DNA of 64,000 nucleotides from Dugong dugon (GCA_030035585.1 CM057471.1:92009819-92073818); one strand, 5' to 3'; positions 23,504-35,915 are shown, counted from the stretch's first letter. Notes: a model not told the origin generated them from the letters alone. Translations and numbers: made by a program.

Positions 23504-24109
23504 GACCAACAGCATCTGCTTCACTAAAACAATACCATGTGCAAGGTACTGTACAGGACCGAAATATAAGCGTAAAACTGGGACATAGCAAACATTGCTT
23601 CAGTGCCCTCCTATACCCCTACATCTATGCCAGGCTACTCATAAGGATTTGGTTCTGTCATAGAATGTCCTTTGAGAAGATTCTCTGCTCTTTTGCAGGC
23701 ACAACTACAAGTTCTACAGGAGGCAGATCCAGACAGAAGAATGGAAAAGAAAAAGCAGTGCTTACTTAATCATTTTTCAAGAATTATTCTTTTACAGGTT
23801 GACCCCATAGAATGATTCTTTAAAAACTGGAGACCTTTAGTAGTAAAGTCCCCTCTTGATTTATATTATTCTTATTAGTCAAGTCATCAGCAATGTGTGA
23901 GTTTAGATAAGACAGAGTCCCAACATTCAGAAATAGTTTAAAAGGCCTTGATTACATCCCAGTTGCAGATTCATAACATTTTACCTACCTAAATCAACCT
24001 TTTAGCTTAAAATGGAGCTAGTATCACCCAATGCTGGAATGAAAGGTCCAGAAAACTATTTCCAATACCTTTACATCATTGTCCAACTGAATCCAATCCT
24101 AGGAACAAA
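23504..24109. other. No recognised feature
   Basis: The 76-codon open frame at 23539-23769 has no recognisable domain or repeat origin and is most likely a chance frame. Confidence 0.4.
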
Positions 24110-24215
24110 AAGATAATGGGTCAGCACTGAGTTCCCATGTTGCATTGGACAAGGCACTTCACCTCTCAATACCTTAATTCCCCATCTTTAAAATGAGGAC
24201 TTCGAACTGAGGGGT
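24110..24215 (+). mobile_element. MIR fragment
   Basis: Reads ggacaaggcacttcacctct, then cccatctttaaaatgaggac, the 3' half of MIR. Confidence 0.65.
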
Positions 24216-24219
24216 TAAT

Positions 24220-24745
24220 TTACCCGTTTATTCCACAAATATCTATTAACAACTACTATGTGCAAGACACTGTGCTAAGATCCCAGGATAGAATGCAAAC
24301 CAGAAACACACAGTCACTGGCCTCATGGAGCTCACAGCCCAGTGAGCTTGGAAGATTGTATTGTCAAGGAAAATTGACAATACAAACAAATCGAAAAATA
24401 CTAATTGTGATAAATATTATGATGGAAACAAAAGGCAATAAAATAGAAAATAATGAGGTTTTCATAGAGACATTTGTATAAAATAATATTGAAACTGAGT
24501 CCTGAAGATAAGAAGGAGCCAATCACATAGAAAACATTCTAGACAGAAGGAATAGACAGTGCAAAAGTTCTGAAGTGGGAGTGAATTTATTATGTTTAAG
24601 AAGCTAAAAGAGAGATTACAATAGATGGAATATAATGACCACAGGGCACGATGGCATAAAATGAGGTTAGACAGGACCAGGTCACGTAAAACAGGATAAA
24701 TAATAGAGATTTGACCCCAACAGCAATGGGAAATCATTGCAAAAA
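24220..24745 (+). repeat. Ancient mammalian interspersed repeat, first half
   Basis: Begins with the familiar ttccacaaatatctattaac, then actatgtgcaagacactgtg, then ggcctcatggagctcacag. Later phrases are agtgcaaaagttctgaagt and aggaccaggtcacgtaaaac, and it stops at gggaaatcattgcaa. It continues at 25695 after an L1 insertion. Belongs to a widespread old family (L2/MER-like); exact name uncertain. Confidence 0.65.
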
Positions 24746-24747
24746 AG

Positions 24748-25690
24748 ACTTTTTTTTTTAATTGTGCTTTAGGTGAAAGTTTACAGAGCGAATTAGTTTC
24801 TCATTAAACAGATAATACACAAATTGTTTCGTGACATTGGTTGCCAAGCCCACCATGTGTCAGCACTCTCCCCTTCTCCACCCTGAGCTCTCCGTTTCCA
24901 TTCGTCCAGTTTTTCTGTCTCTTCCTGCCTTCTTGTCTTTGCTTTTGGGCTGGTGTGCCCATTTAGTCTCATATACATGATTGAACTACAATGCATGTTC
25001 CTCACATGTGTTATTATTTGCCCTATAGACCTGTCTAATCTTTGGCTGAAGGAGAGTGAGTTCAGTACTGACTTAAAAGGGTGTCCAGGAGCCATACTCT
25101 TGGAGTTTCTCTAGTCTCTGTCAGACCAGCAAGTCTGGTCATTTTTTTGTAAATTTCAATTTTGTTCTACATTTTTCTCCAGTTCTGTTCAGGACCTGCT
25201 ATTGTGATCCCTGTCAGAGCAGTCAGTGGTGGTAACTGGGCACCATCTAGCTGTTCCAGGCTCAGACTGGTGGAGGTTGTGGTAGTTGTGGTCCATTAGT
25301 GCTTTGGACTAACCTTTCCCTTGTGTCTTTGGTTTTCTTCATTCTCCTTTGATCTAGCCAAGATGGGACCAGTATATGAGTCTTAGATGGTCACTAGCAG
25401 GCTTTTAAAACCTCAGATGCTACTTAACACAGTCGAATGTAAAACATTTTCTTTATAAGCTGTTATGTCAGTTGAGCTAGATGTCCACCAAGACCATGGT
25501 CCCAGCCCTCAGCCCAATAACTCAGCCCCTCAAGGAGCTTGGGTGTGTCTATAAAGCTTCTCTGACTTTGCCTTGGTCAAGTTGTGCTGACTTCCCCGGT
25601 ATTGTGTGCCATCTTATGTTTCACCAAAGTTACTACTTATCTACTATCTAGTTAGTGTTTTTCCCTCCTCTCCCTCCTCCAACGCAAGAT
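24748..25690 (-). mobile_element. L1 3' end, 5'-truncated, inserted in an older repeat
   Basis: T run at 24749-24758, then the older-lineage 3' UTR: gctttaggtgaaagtttaca, tctcattaaacag, caccatctagctgttccagg. It ends by truncation near 25690. It separates the two halves of the older repeat at 24220-24745 and 25695-26110. Confidence 0.88.
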
Positions 25691-25694
25691 TTTA

Positions 25695-26110
25695 ACCAGG
25701 GCAGAATATTATCCAATTTACGTATGGGATCACACTAGCTGCTATGTGAAGAATTGACAGGAGGTGAACACAAGAAAAATATGGGAGACCTCTGTTATAA
25801 TCCAGCAAGGGATGATGGTAGTTCAGTTAGCATACTGGCAGTGGCAAGAGAGAGAAGAGAAAAGAAGATATATTTTGAAAGTGATGACATACGTATGATT
25901 GGTATATTGATTACGGCTTGAATGTAGGAGATAGCTGAAAAAGAAAGAAAAAACCAAGAATGATGCCTGGGTTTCTGATATAGATGACAGAATGGATGGG
26001 GATACCATTTACTTGTGAAGACCAATGAAATGGAAGGGAAAATTTTGGTAACAAGTCAAGAATTCAGTTTTGAACACATTAAGTTGCTTAATAGACATCC
26101 AAATATATAT
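25695..26110 (+). repeat. Ancient mammalian interspersed repeat, second half
   Basis: Resumes with ttttaaccagggcagaatat and continues gggatcacactagctgctat, then tgttataatccagcaaggga, then gcatactggcagtggcaaga. This is the expected continuation of the 24220-24745 element. Confidence 0.65.
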
Positions 26111-26149
26111 GACAAATAAGCATAAACAGGTCTAGAGATGTTGTCCATT

Positions 26150-26166
26150 TATTATTATTATTATTA
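26150..26166. repeat. (TTA)n microsatellite
   Basis: Five to six units of the trinucleotide ATT, just upstream of a MIR fragment. Confidence 0.8.
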
Positions 26167-26167
26167 G

Positions 26168-26290
26168 GCAAGGCACTTAACGTCTCAGAAACTCAGTTTC
26201 TTCCTAAATAAAATGGAGATGATAATACCTATCTTTCTAACTCATGGAGTTGTTATAAGGATCAAAATGGAAATAAAGACATAATATACA
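26168..26290 (+). mobile_element. MIR fragment
   Basis: Reads ggcacttaacgtctcagaaa, then ataaaatggagatgataata, then ggagttgttataaggatc. MIR 3' half. Confidence 0.8.
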
Positions 26291-26720
26291 CATTAAATGT
26301 ATGAATATGTGTGTATGAATAACAGTCAATATTTAAACACACACACAAACATTAAATTTACAAATGTGTATGTATAAACAGCAATTTAATAAAAACATGA
26401 AATTAATTCTTTAGTTTTGAGTCCCTACTAGCTATACTTACACATAATTCTCATAGACTATGCTGATCATATAAGTTACTAAGAGTTAAGCCAAAGAGAA
26501 TTCTTCCTTTATAAGTCTATGAAGATTATGATTTCTAAATGTTTGTTCCACCAAATACTTGATGTTTCTGAGGAGGTAGAGAAGGTGTACATACAAAAGT
26601 AGTACTAAGCATTGAAAGAGAGAGAAACCAATAATTGCCAAAGTTCACCAATGCACGTCAAATATGAGCAAACATTAAGTATTCAAAGGATAGGACTTCC
26701 TTCAATACCTAACAATAATC
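26291..26720. other. No recognised feature
   Basis: AT-rich with CA/TA-rich low-complexity near 26330-26370. No supported gene. Confidence 0.4.
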
Positions 26721-26724
26721 TATA

Positions 26725-26824
26725 GAACTGCCCCACAGGGTTTCCAAGGAGTGGCTGGGAGATTCGAACTACTGACATTTTGGTTAGCAGCCAAGTTCTT
26801 AACTATTGTGCCACCAGGGCTCCG
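26725..26824 (-). mobile_element. AfroSINE, short type, tail missing
   Basis: Starts inside the body (agaactgccccacagggttt) and ends with an intact head (ccaccagggctcc). The 3' tail is absent. The old L1 tail at 26845 lies just beyond its head. Confidence 0.88.
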
Positions 26825-26844
26825 AAATAGAAGAATACTCTTCA

Positions 26845-27432
26845 CTAAATATTAGTCCAAAGGACTAATGGACCACATGAACCACAGCCTCCACCAGCCT
26901 GAGCCCAGAAGAATTAGATGGTGTCTGGCTACTACCACCAAGCACTCTGACAGAGATCACTAAAGAGGGTCCCAGACAAAGCAGGAGAAAAATGTAAAAC
27001 AAAATTCAAATTTATTAAAAAAAGACCAGAGTTACTGGTCTGACAGAGACTAGACGACTCCCCCCAGACTATGGCCCCTGGACACCCAGCTAACTCAGAA
27101 CTGAAGCCACTCTAGAAGTCCACCTTTCAGCCAAAGATTAGACGGGCCTATAAAACAAATAATAACATGCATGAGGAGTGTGCTTCTTAGTTCAGTCAAG
27201 TATATGCGACCAAATGGGCAACACCTGCCCAAAAGCAAAGACGAGAAGGCAGGAAGGGACAGGAAAACGGGACGAATGAACCCGGGAAAACTGGGGTGTA
27301 AAGGAGTAGAGTGCTGACACATTGGGGGTATTACAACCAGTGTCACAAAACAATCTGTGTATAAATTTTTGAATGAGAAACTAATTTGCACTGTAAACTT
27401 TCACATAAAGCACAATAAAATTTTTTTTTAAT
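26845..27432 (+). mobile_element. L1 3' end, 5'-truncated (older lineage)
   Basis: Sense-strand 3' UTR: tccaaaggactaatggacca, agaattagatggtgtctggc, aaaaaaagaccagagttact, aaactaatttgcactgtaaa. It ends at the cacaataaaa signal and A/T tail. It is an undisturbed reference for the interrupted copy at 40396-56269. Confidence 0.93.
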
Positions 27433-27469
27433 AATAAAATAAATTGAAAATTTCTGCAAGATTAAAGTA

Positions 27470-27494
27470 CATATATATATATATATATATATAT
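27470..27494. repeat. (TA)n microsatellite
   Basis: About 12 TA units, 40 bp beyond an L1 A-tail. Confidence 0.9.
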
Positions 27495-28611
27495 TTTCTT
27501 CCCTGTTCTTCACTTCACTTTCCTTATCATTCCTTACCAAGGAATAATTTTCTCCAAGTAGAAACAAGAAGTATTTTTCTGTTAAATGTCCTGCGTATAT
27601 GAAGAATACTCCCTTGGCCTCTGAAGAGCCCTCTTCCAGTAAGAGGCAAAGTAAGTGTTGAAGTTCCAGTAACTTCTGAGGGGTTAACCCTATTTATACA
27701 GGACTCTGTCTCTTTGAACAGACCTTCTGGAGTCATAACCAAGCTAATTGATCTTCTCCATAATCGCCCTGGCAGGGAGAGTCTGGTGCCAATGCTATGA
27801 AGATATGGAGACAGACAAGAAAGCTTTATCACCAAATACCCTACACAGACAACCAGATAAAATGATCAAAGGTAATGAAGCAAAACTTCTGGAAACCTGT
27901 CATGGCAGCAGGAAATGTTAACCTCAATGACCAATTTCTGCAGTATATTTGGTCAATTGGGCTGCTTTTTAAAACAAGTTAAGGAAAAAAATTTATTATG
28001 GAAGCTACTGTTGGTAATAAGCGTGACATTTTCAGAAACTGGCTAATCTTTATCTCTGCAGTAGGTTCTGAAGATATCCTTCAAAAATGTAAAAATTAAA
28101 ATTTAAAATTTTTGAGTTTATCAAATTAAGCTTTTTAAAATTTCTGCTTTAAGCTTTCATTGTTTACTTAAAGACGGTCAAGTACAAGGTCTTGTTTACA
28201 TAACAATTGCTAGAATCCATTGTCTTGAAGAACTTCCAGAGTGTCTTAGAAAATGTTAGGCTGATGTGACTGGAATTTGAGATAGACATGAACAAGGCTT
28301 TCTGAGCCTAGGATGACATGGTGGGATGGGGGTGGGAAAGATGAATCTCTCTGTAGGGAGATCTCACTGTTTCTCTTAGATGTATGACCAGCATTATGGA
28401 CAAGAAAGGGCCTGTTCTGACCATACTCTTACATTAGTAATCTCCACAGTCAGGTACACAAGATTTTCTGTTTGTATTTGTTTTTATTTCCTCCTTTCTT
28501 ATTTTTGTATGTATTTAATGATGAACATATAATATCAACATAGTTGTACTGTATTTTTAATTTAGAAATACATATATATACATACATATGTATGATTCAA
28601 GATAGAGATAA
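27495..28611. other. No recognised feature
   Basis: The 102-codon frame at 27835-27527 has no recognisable domain. No supported gene or repeat apart from short A/T-rich runs. Confidence 0.4.
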
Positions 28612-28818
28612 TAGGAGTCGCTGGGTGGTGCAAAAGGTTAACACACTTAGCTGGTAACCAAAAGTTTGGCAGTTGAAGTCCACCCAGAGGAAGCTTGGAA
28701 GAAAGGTCTGGCAATCTACTTCCAAAAAATCAGCCATTGAAAATTCTATGGAGCACAGTTCTACTCTGATACATACAGGATCACCATGATTTTGTATCAG
28801 TTCAATGGCAGCTGGTGA
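28612..28818 (+). mobile_element. AfroSINE, long type
   Basis: Reads ggagtcgctgggtggtgcaa, gaagaaaggtctggcaatct, catacaggatcaccatgatt, and caatggcagctggt. Full length, diverged. Confidence 0.92.
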
Positions 28819-29620
28819 GTTAGTTTTACATACGTGCCTTTGTGTGTACACACACACATAGGTATATAATTCACATACTAAAAATTTTTTCCTGATACTG
28901 GTGAATGACCCACACATTTGAAGACCCATGCTCAAGGTCTCAGGGTATGACCAGTGATGTTTTGAATACATATATAAAGTGGCTTGCCCTAATACTTTTC
29001 ATGAGTATTATAACAACCATTACAAAGCCAATAATTCAGGGCTAAACTGTGCCTTTCTGCAAATTAGAGAAAGGAGCCCTTCTTCCAGGGGGACCTGCTC
29101 AGGGGGGTGCAGCTTTGAGAACTAAGCAGAGGCCAGGTTGCGGTCCAACTCACCCCTCAGCAGACACCCTGTTGCAGTGAACAAACTGCACAGACGTCTA
29201 AATGCATGGGCCCTAACTGGTCCACGTTCAGAGAATGTGTTCAGAGCAGCCACTCCCCTGCCTCCATCTGGCTAAACTTCTGGGAAATGGCCCCAGCAGC
29301 CTCACAAGATGGCAGTTTCTTCGTGAATTTGCTTGATCACAGACGAGAGTCTGGTCCTTAGCTTCACAGTCTTAGACATGAGATTTTGTTAGCACTCTAG
29401 AAATAGATCCATTCACTTTCACCCCAGACACAATTGACAAATTTATTATTTTGCCTTGAGAAATAGCACTCATAGAATCTGGAATTCTCTGAGCAAGCAC
29501 AATAAGCACATCCACCCATTGTAAGCAAAACTATATGGGAAACCGATTTATAATCAGAAGGAAGCATCTGTCCAATTACTCAAACACTGAATGACATCAG
29601 GTAAATACGGCCGGTTATCT
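28819..29620. other. No recognised feature
   Basis: Contains a (CA)-like run near 28848-28858. The stretch at 29040-29340 is GC-richer, but no frame or repeat is supported. Confidence 0.4.
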
Positions 29621-29633
29621 GCAGCTAACAGTA

Positions 29634-29840
29634 CTGGTACCAGCTGCCATTGAGTCAACTTCAAATCATGGCATGTCTATGTGTGTCAGGGTAGAACTGT
29701 GCTCCATAGGGTTTTCAATGGCTGCTTTTTTGGAAGTGGATCACAGGCTCATTCTTCAGACGCACCTCTATGTGGACTCAAACCTCCAACCCTTTGGTTA
29801 GCAGCCAAGTGCTTTAGCCATTTTCACCACCAGGGACTCT
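29634..29840 (-). mobile_element. AfroSINE, long type, with TSD
   Basis: Tail at the left (ccattgagtcaacttcaaat), head at the right (accaccagggactct). Flanked by gcagctaacagta (29621-29633) and gcagctgacagta (29841-29853), 12 of 13 identical. Confidence 0.93.
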
Positions 29841-29853
29841 GCAGCTGACAGTA

Positions 29854-30189
29854 GAGGTAGTTTCATTAATAGGATCGAAGAGCTCTGGCTACAACTCCTG
29901 AGGTCCATTCCATGTTAGGGGTTGTCTCCCCATGACCTTTGCCAATGTGACCAGTATACTGAACTGAACAGTCACTAGCTTGGATGTTCTCTTCGCGCAC
30001 AGAACTTGGTAGGACACAGTCAAGCATGTCTCGTTGATTCTCCTGTTGCACCCCTGGATGTTAAAACGTTCACTCTTTCTGGCAGTTTTTTTTCTTCAGA
30101 TATGTTAAACATAAAATTAGGCTTCAATCAGTCCTGGAAGGAAAGCTGTCCCTCTCAGGATCCCATATATCACTGCTACTGTCCCTGGA
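29854..30189. other. No recognised feature
   Basis: Unassigned; short frames only. Confidence 0.4.
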
Positions 30190-30400
30190 GCTGGAGTCCC
30201 CAGGTAGTGCAAATGGTCAGCATGTGTTTGGCTGCTAATCAAAAGGTTGGAGGTTTGAGTCCATCCAGAGATACTTTGGGAGAAAGCCCTGGTGATCTAC
30301 TTCCAAAAAATCAGCTATTGAAAACCCTACAGAGCACAGTTCTACTCTGACACACATGGAGTTGCCATGAGTCAGAGTCAACTCAGTGGCAACTGATTAT
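30190..30400 (+). mobile_element. AfroSINE, long type
   Basis: Reads ctggagtccccaggtagtgc, ggtttgagtccatccagaga, tctactctgacacacatgga, and cagtggcaactgatt. Full length. Confidence 0.93.
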
Positions 30401-31458
30401 TTGGTCCCTTGAGCTTAATGTTTATCTTTCAGAGGAAAGACTTTTCCAATTTTTCTGCAACTTCTTAGGGATACTTTACGGAAACCCCCAGTAACAAAAA
30501 CAATGTGTGACTCCAGTGCCCCCAGGACTGCAATAACCTTTGACTGCCAGTGGTGGGCTCCCCAGGAGATGAGCAGCTACCTACATGCCCATACGTTCAC
30601 GTGGCAGCTTCAGGTGGTGACCCTCCTTATTACTAAGACATTTCTACCATCTTGTCCTCCTCAAAACTAAGAATGCCTGCATGGCAGGGCCTCCTTTTGA
30701 TAAATTTATTATTATAACTTTGGCAACCAGTAGTGATGTAATAAGGAGAAAGTTATGTATTTAGACTCGACAGAAAATAAACTTCATCCGGGGGAAAAAT
30801 GTGCCCATTCATAAAGGTATTTATACTCATAGGACCCAGTAGAAGAAAATTATTTATTTAAAACCCAAAACATTCCTCCGAGTGATATGTTTGACCTCAG
30901 TTTCATGTCAGACTTTAAAAGAAGAATGTTTCTCTATGTATTTTCATTTTCCCATTAATATATGCTACACTGAGAGAAAATAAATAGGTAAAAAGTAAGT
31001 CAGTGAAGTCAATGAACTGATGTTATTCATGTTTTAAAGTTGGCAGCAAAAAAGGATTGCCAAAAAGTACAGGGGCTCATAGAGCCCCAGAGTCAGCTGC
31101 TTTCTGTAAACATAGTTTCTTTCGGGTTAATAACATGTCCTTGGACCAGAGTCTTGGCCATTGCTCTATTTTCCCATTAGGTCTCCTAAATGTACATAAA
31201 ATGTCTCTTCTCATGTTAGTGGGTGGGAATTGGCTGCCTATTCTTCACAATGATCTTTTTCTTTTAACCTTTGAACAAATTATTATATTTGTTATTGATC
31301 GTGCAAAAAATAACTATCTGACCTGAAATTTGGAAAAATGAACTAGTTTTAAAGATGAAATACCATCTATTACTGAGAGCTGTATTAAACCATCTGCTCA
31401 CACCTCTTTTAGATTTGTGATTTCTTGTGTCCCATTTATACAGTTTTTAGTGTCTTCT
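30401..31458. other. No recognised feature
   Basis: No supported gene. The 89-codon frame at 31057-31326 shows no domain. Confidence 0.4.
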
Positions 31459-31470
31459 ATGCTGAAGGCA

Positions 31471-31675
31471 GAGTCCCTGGGTGGTGCAAACATTTAAGCA
31501 CTAGACTACTAGCCAAATGGTTGGCAGTTTGAACCCACCCAGAGGTGCCTCGAAAGACAGGTCTGGAAATCTGTTTCCAATAGTCACAGCCTTGAAAACC
31601 CCTATGGAGCAATTCTACTCTGCGTACTTGGGGTTGCCATGAGACAGAATTAACTCGATGGTAACTAACAGCAAC
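31471..31675 (+). mobile_element. AfroSINE, long type, with imperfect TSD
   Basis: Reads gagtccctgggtggtgcaaa through ttgccatgagacagaattaa. Flanks are atgctgaaggca (31459-31470) and atgccaaaggca (31676-31687), 10 of 12 identical. Confidence 0.92.
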
Positions 31676-31689
31676 ATGCCAAAGGCACT

Positions 31690-32467
31690 GTGCTAGACAG
31701 TAAGGAAAATAAGAAAGCGAGTTAGGCCTGATTCCTGCCTCCAGGAATCTGGCACCGTACAGGGAGAGATAGGTGAGACATGCACACAAATGGCTACAAT
31801 GTGAAGCAGCATGAAATTAGAGAGAAGGAGCAATGCCCTGGTAATTCAAAGGGAGCCATTCATCTATTTTATATTCCAAGAGTTCAGCCTGTTCATTTTT
31901 CTAGCAGTAAACTGACAAATTAATATATGCAATAAAAAAGTTGTATTTAGTACCTGTGGTATCAAACTAGTTTATTTACTCTATTCAGTCAGCCCTATAA
32001 AATAAAGCACTGAACCTAGATTTTGAGACTGTGTATTATATGCGAAAAGTTTTCAATAATTTTCAATTTTGTTTTCATTCCATCCTGATTTCAGTGTCGG
32101 GTAGAGTCAGAGAACATAAGATAATGTAATACATTATTATGCTAGCTGAACAACAAAATATATGTATATGTATCAGCCTATCAGTCACCACTGGAATTAT
32201 ATTATTTTTAGTATGGCTGATGCAAAGTTAACTTTAGTGGGATTTTCTATTACATTAATTGGCTACCAGTTCTGCTAAGTGTAATTAGCTCCACTATTCA
32301 TATCTCAGCCCATGTGTGAATTTGGCAGCACTGTCAGCATAAAACACCTGTTCTCCCAGCCCAGGATATGAACTGAGCAACAACAGACTGATATCCTGAA
32401 CTATATTAAATTTATTTAGTAGTATTTCTTTTTTATTTTCCTGATGTCCATTTATTTATTTATTTTT
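31690..32467. other. No recognised feature
   Basis: AT-rich; no supported gene or repeat. Confidence 0.4.
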
Positions 32468-32606
32468 AATAGTTTTTTTAAATTATATTTTAGATGAAGG
32501 GTTACAGAACAAATAGTTTCTCATTAAACAGTCAGTACACATATTGTTTTATGACATTGGTTAACAACCCCACGACATGTCAACATACTCCCTTCTCAAC
32601 CTTAGA
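32468..32606 (-). mobile_element. L1 3' end, very short (older lineage)
   Basis: Reads tattttagatgaagggttac, tctcattaaacagtcagtac, and accccacgacatgtcaacat. Only about 140 bp of 3' UTR. Confidence 0.88.
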
Positions 32607-32607
32607 G

Positions 32608-32840
32608 GACCTTTTTTTTTTTTTTTTTTTTTTGGTAAAAATATACATAGCCAAAGATACACCATTTCAAAAATTTCTACATGTGCAATTCAGTGACATT
32701 GATTACATTCTTCCAGATGTGCTGCTATTCTCGCTATCCTTTTCCAAATTCTTCCATTACCATTATCTTCAACTCACTGCCCCGCTAGGCTTCCCATCAA
32801 ACCTTTTGAGTTGCTGTTGTCAATTTGATCTCACATAGAT
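32608..32840 (-). mobile_element. Ancient L1 3' end (different, older family)
   Basis: A T run at 32612-32633, then ggtaaaaatatacatagcca, caatttcagtgacattgatt-like wording, and gtgctgctattctcg. This antisense 3' UTR is typical of old mammalian L1s and distinct from the tails on either side. Confidence 0.65.
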
Positions 32841-32845
32841 AATTC

Positions 32846-33495
32846 TTTTTTTGTTTTTTGTACTTTAGATGAAGGTTTACAGAACAGTTTCTCATTAAAC
32901 AGTTAGTACACATATTGCCCTATGACAATGGTTAACAACCCCACGACATGTCAACACTGTCTCTTCTCAACCTTGGGTTCCCTATCACCAGCTTTCCTGT
33001 CCCCTTCTGCCTTTTAGTCTTTGTCCCTGGACTGCTGTGCCTCATTAGTCTCGTTTTGTTTTATGAGGCTGTCCAATCCCCAGCTGAACAGTGAACCTCC
33101 GGAGTGACTTCACCACTGAGCTAAAAAGGTGTCCGGGAGCCATACTCTCGGGGTTACTCCTGTCTCTGTCAGGTCAGTAAATCTGTTTTTTTTGTTTGTT
33201 TGTTTGTTTGTTTTTTAATGTTAGAATTATGCTCTACATCCTTCTCCCACTCTGTCCAGGACCTTCTGTTGTGATCTCAGTCAGAGCAGTCAGTGGTGGT
33301 AGCCAGGCACCATCTAGCTGTACTGGACTCCGTCTGGTGGAGGCCTTGGTAGCTGTGGTCCATTAGTCCTTTGGACTAATCTTTTCCTTGTACCTTGTTT
33401 TCTTCATTCTTCCTTGCTCCGGAAGAGGTGAGCCCAGTGGAGCATCTTAGACGGCTGCCCACAGGCTTTTCAGACCCAGACACTTACTGAGTAGT
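32846..33495 (-). mobile_element. L1 3' end, 5'-truncated (older lineage)
   Basis: Reads gtactttagatgaaggttta, tctcattaaacagttagtac, ccatctagctgtactggact. Truncated after cttttcagacccagacactt. A (GTTT)n stretch at 33187-33218 replaces an A-rich part of the element. Confidence 0.92.
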
Positions 33496-33635
33496 ATTAC
33501 TGACATGCGTTCAAAAGAGACGAGATTGAGATTTCTTTTTTTCTCATTGCTAATACTAACAAAAAAAATCTAATTTCCCATGAACCTCACAATATGTTAG
33601 CTAAGTCATCTTTAAACTACTTCCAAGAGATATTC

Positions 33636-33738
33636 AGGGCCCTGGTGGTACAGGGGCTAAGAGTTCAGCTGCTAACCAACAGGTCGGCAGTTCGAAGCCC
33701 CCAGCCGCTCCTTGGAAATCCTATGGGGCAGTTATATT
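33636..33738 (+). mobile_element. AfroSINE, head half only
   Basis: Reads ggccctggtggtacaggggc, gtcggcagttcgaagccccc, and ctccttggaaatcctatggg. It stops after atggggcagttat, with no tail. Confidence 0.9.
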
Positions 33739-34436
33739 CACCACATTATGCATATGTATAGATTGGAAATTGATGCATAGTGTGAAAAAGGGTCACTATG
33801 GATGTCTTAAGCTTCAAAACAGTACAGCTTATCACATTCTTATAATGTCCTGCTTATGAATAAACCCTTATATTTAATGCTTCCAGCAAGTGGTGATACG
33901 TGTGTGACAATTTAAGAAGGACCAGTTTCAGGGAAGGAAAAAAATCGATGGAAAATGTTAGATTAGTGTTTAGATGAAGATAAATGTTTAAAATAAAACC
34001 AGTTATTAAGTGGAGTTATCCAGCAAAAATACAGAATCCAAGTAACGCCAAATAATCACAAATTTCTAAACTAATAAATGACTGGATTCTACCTCATCCT
34101 CTGACTGCTAGCAATGCCCTTGTCAACTCTCAGCCAATTCCCATGCTTAAATGTCACATAATTAGTCTACAAGTTAAAAAGCCATAACATCTTGAAGTCT
34201 TGAATACTACTTTTTCTTCCGTTTTTCTCAAAATAACCTGTTTCCACCCAGCTCTATCCTATCTTCCAGAGCACACTGAAGGAACTCTTCTTTCTGGATC
34301 CCTAATTTGTTTTGTACTAAAAGATTCTGTTATAGCAGTTTCCAGTTGACCCATTCTGTCCCTTTATACCAAATCTCTGCAAGATTCAGAAATCTGCGTT
34401 TCTCACGGGGGTAACTTATTTTCAACCACAGCCAAC
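33739..34436. other. No recognised feature
   Basis: No supported gene or repeat. Confidence 0.4.
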
Positions 34437-34638
34437 AATAAACCCATTGCAGTCGAGTCAATTTCAACTCATAGCGACCCTATAGGACAGAGTAGAACTT
34501 CCCCATAGGGTTTCCAAGGCTGTAACCTTTACAGAAGCTGGCTGACACGTCTTTCTCCTGCCAAGCGGCTACTGAGATCAAACCACTAACCTTGCGGTTA
34601 GCCCCCAATTGCTTAACCTCTGTGCCACCAGGGCTCCT
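34437..34638 (-). mobile_element. AfroSINE, variant with extra central segment
   Basis: Tail cattgcagtcgagtcaattt, central insert acagaagctggctgacacgt, head ccaccagggctcc. Same subfamily as 13003-13200. Confidence 0.93.
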
Positions 34639-34639
34639 T

Positions 34640-35264
34640 TACACAGGCCTCTAGAATTCTGATGGATCAGTCCTATAATCAGTCAGCTCCCTCTTCAGGT
34701 GAATTAAGTGCATCTCAAGGCCCCCTCCTACTGCAAAATGTCCTTCCCCTCTACCCACCATAGTGCCAGATATATTATCATGGGATGAAGCAGTCTACCC
34801 TTAACACTCCTATTACATTGTAGGTTATTAAGGCAACACATTAATCCATTGACTATTAATCAGAGGTATGCAACAGGATCATCTAGTGGAGTTTTCCAAA
34901 ATCCAGACCATGTGCTTCCAATAGGTGACACCAGGGATGTGTGTACTTGCAAAAAGCATTCTAGGCCATTCCAGTGTTCATCCTGGGCTCAGATTCAGGG
35001 CAGTAATCCCTTATTAAGCATTTGAACACAACAGAATGGATTAGTCTTTTTTTTAAGTGTCATAAAATAATGGGACAAGGGATAGGTGAGTTTTGATGGT
35101 GAGATCATAGGAAAGAAAAAAGCAGACCAGGATGATTTAGTTCATGGAAAAACTCTGGGAATCTAGGGAACACATGAAGAGACCAGACATTAGGAAGAGT
35201 GAAGGGAACAGGAATAGGGAAAAGGGAAGAGAAATGTTGAAACTACTTCCTAATTTACCCTGAG
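34640..35264. other. No recognised feature
   Basis: No supported gene. Possibly old repeat debris near 34860-35000. Confidence 0.35.
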
Positions 35265-35915
35265 GTGGACTCTAGTATTGAAAATGTCCAGTTTTGAAAG
35301 TGCTTTATAGCTGTGGAAAATAACTTGGCAGATCCTAAAAAAGTTAAGCACAGAGTTACCTTATGACATAGCATCTCCACTCCTAGGTATATACCCAAGA
35401 GAACTGAAAACAGGTGTTCAAACAAATCCTTGTATACAAATATCATTGCAGCACTATTCACAATAACCAAAAGGTGGAAAAACCCAATGTCGATCAATAG
35501 ATGAATGGATAAAAAAATGTGGTCTATCCATACAATGGAATATTATTTAGCCATAAAGAGAAATGAAGTTCTGATACATGCTACAACATGGCTGGACTTC
35601 GAAAACAATATGCTGAGTGAAGAAGCCAGGTGCAAAAGGCCACATATTGCATGATTCCATTTATAAGAAGTGTCCAGAATAGGCAACTCCATAGAGACAG
35701 AAAGCAGATTAGTGTTTGTCATGGGTAGCAAACAGTGAGGACTGGGAAGTGACTGTTTAATAGGTACAGGCTTCCATCTGGGGTGATAAAAAATTTCTGG
35801 AACTAGACAGTAGTGATGATTGCACAGTATTGTGATGCCCTTAGTGCCACTGTACACTTTAAAATAGTTAAAATGGTAAATTTTATGTTATATGTATTTT
35901 ACCACAATAAAAAAG
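35265..35915 (+). mobile_element. Ancient L1 (L1M-type) ORF2 C-terminus and 3' UTR
   Basis: Sense strand: ctcctaggtatatacccaag, gcagcactattcacaataac, caatagatgaatggataaaa, ccatacaatggaatattatt. The 3' UTR has gtacactttaaaatagttaa and ttttaccacaataaaaaagt. Open frames on the opposite strand are shadows. Typical of placental L1M elements older than the AfroSINE era. Confidence 0.88.

Noticed and set aside
28597-28971. A 124-codon minus-strand open frame
   Set aside because: It runs antisense through a complete AfroSINE and its flanks. No domain is recognisable.
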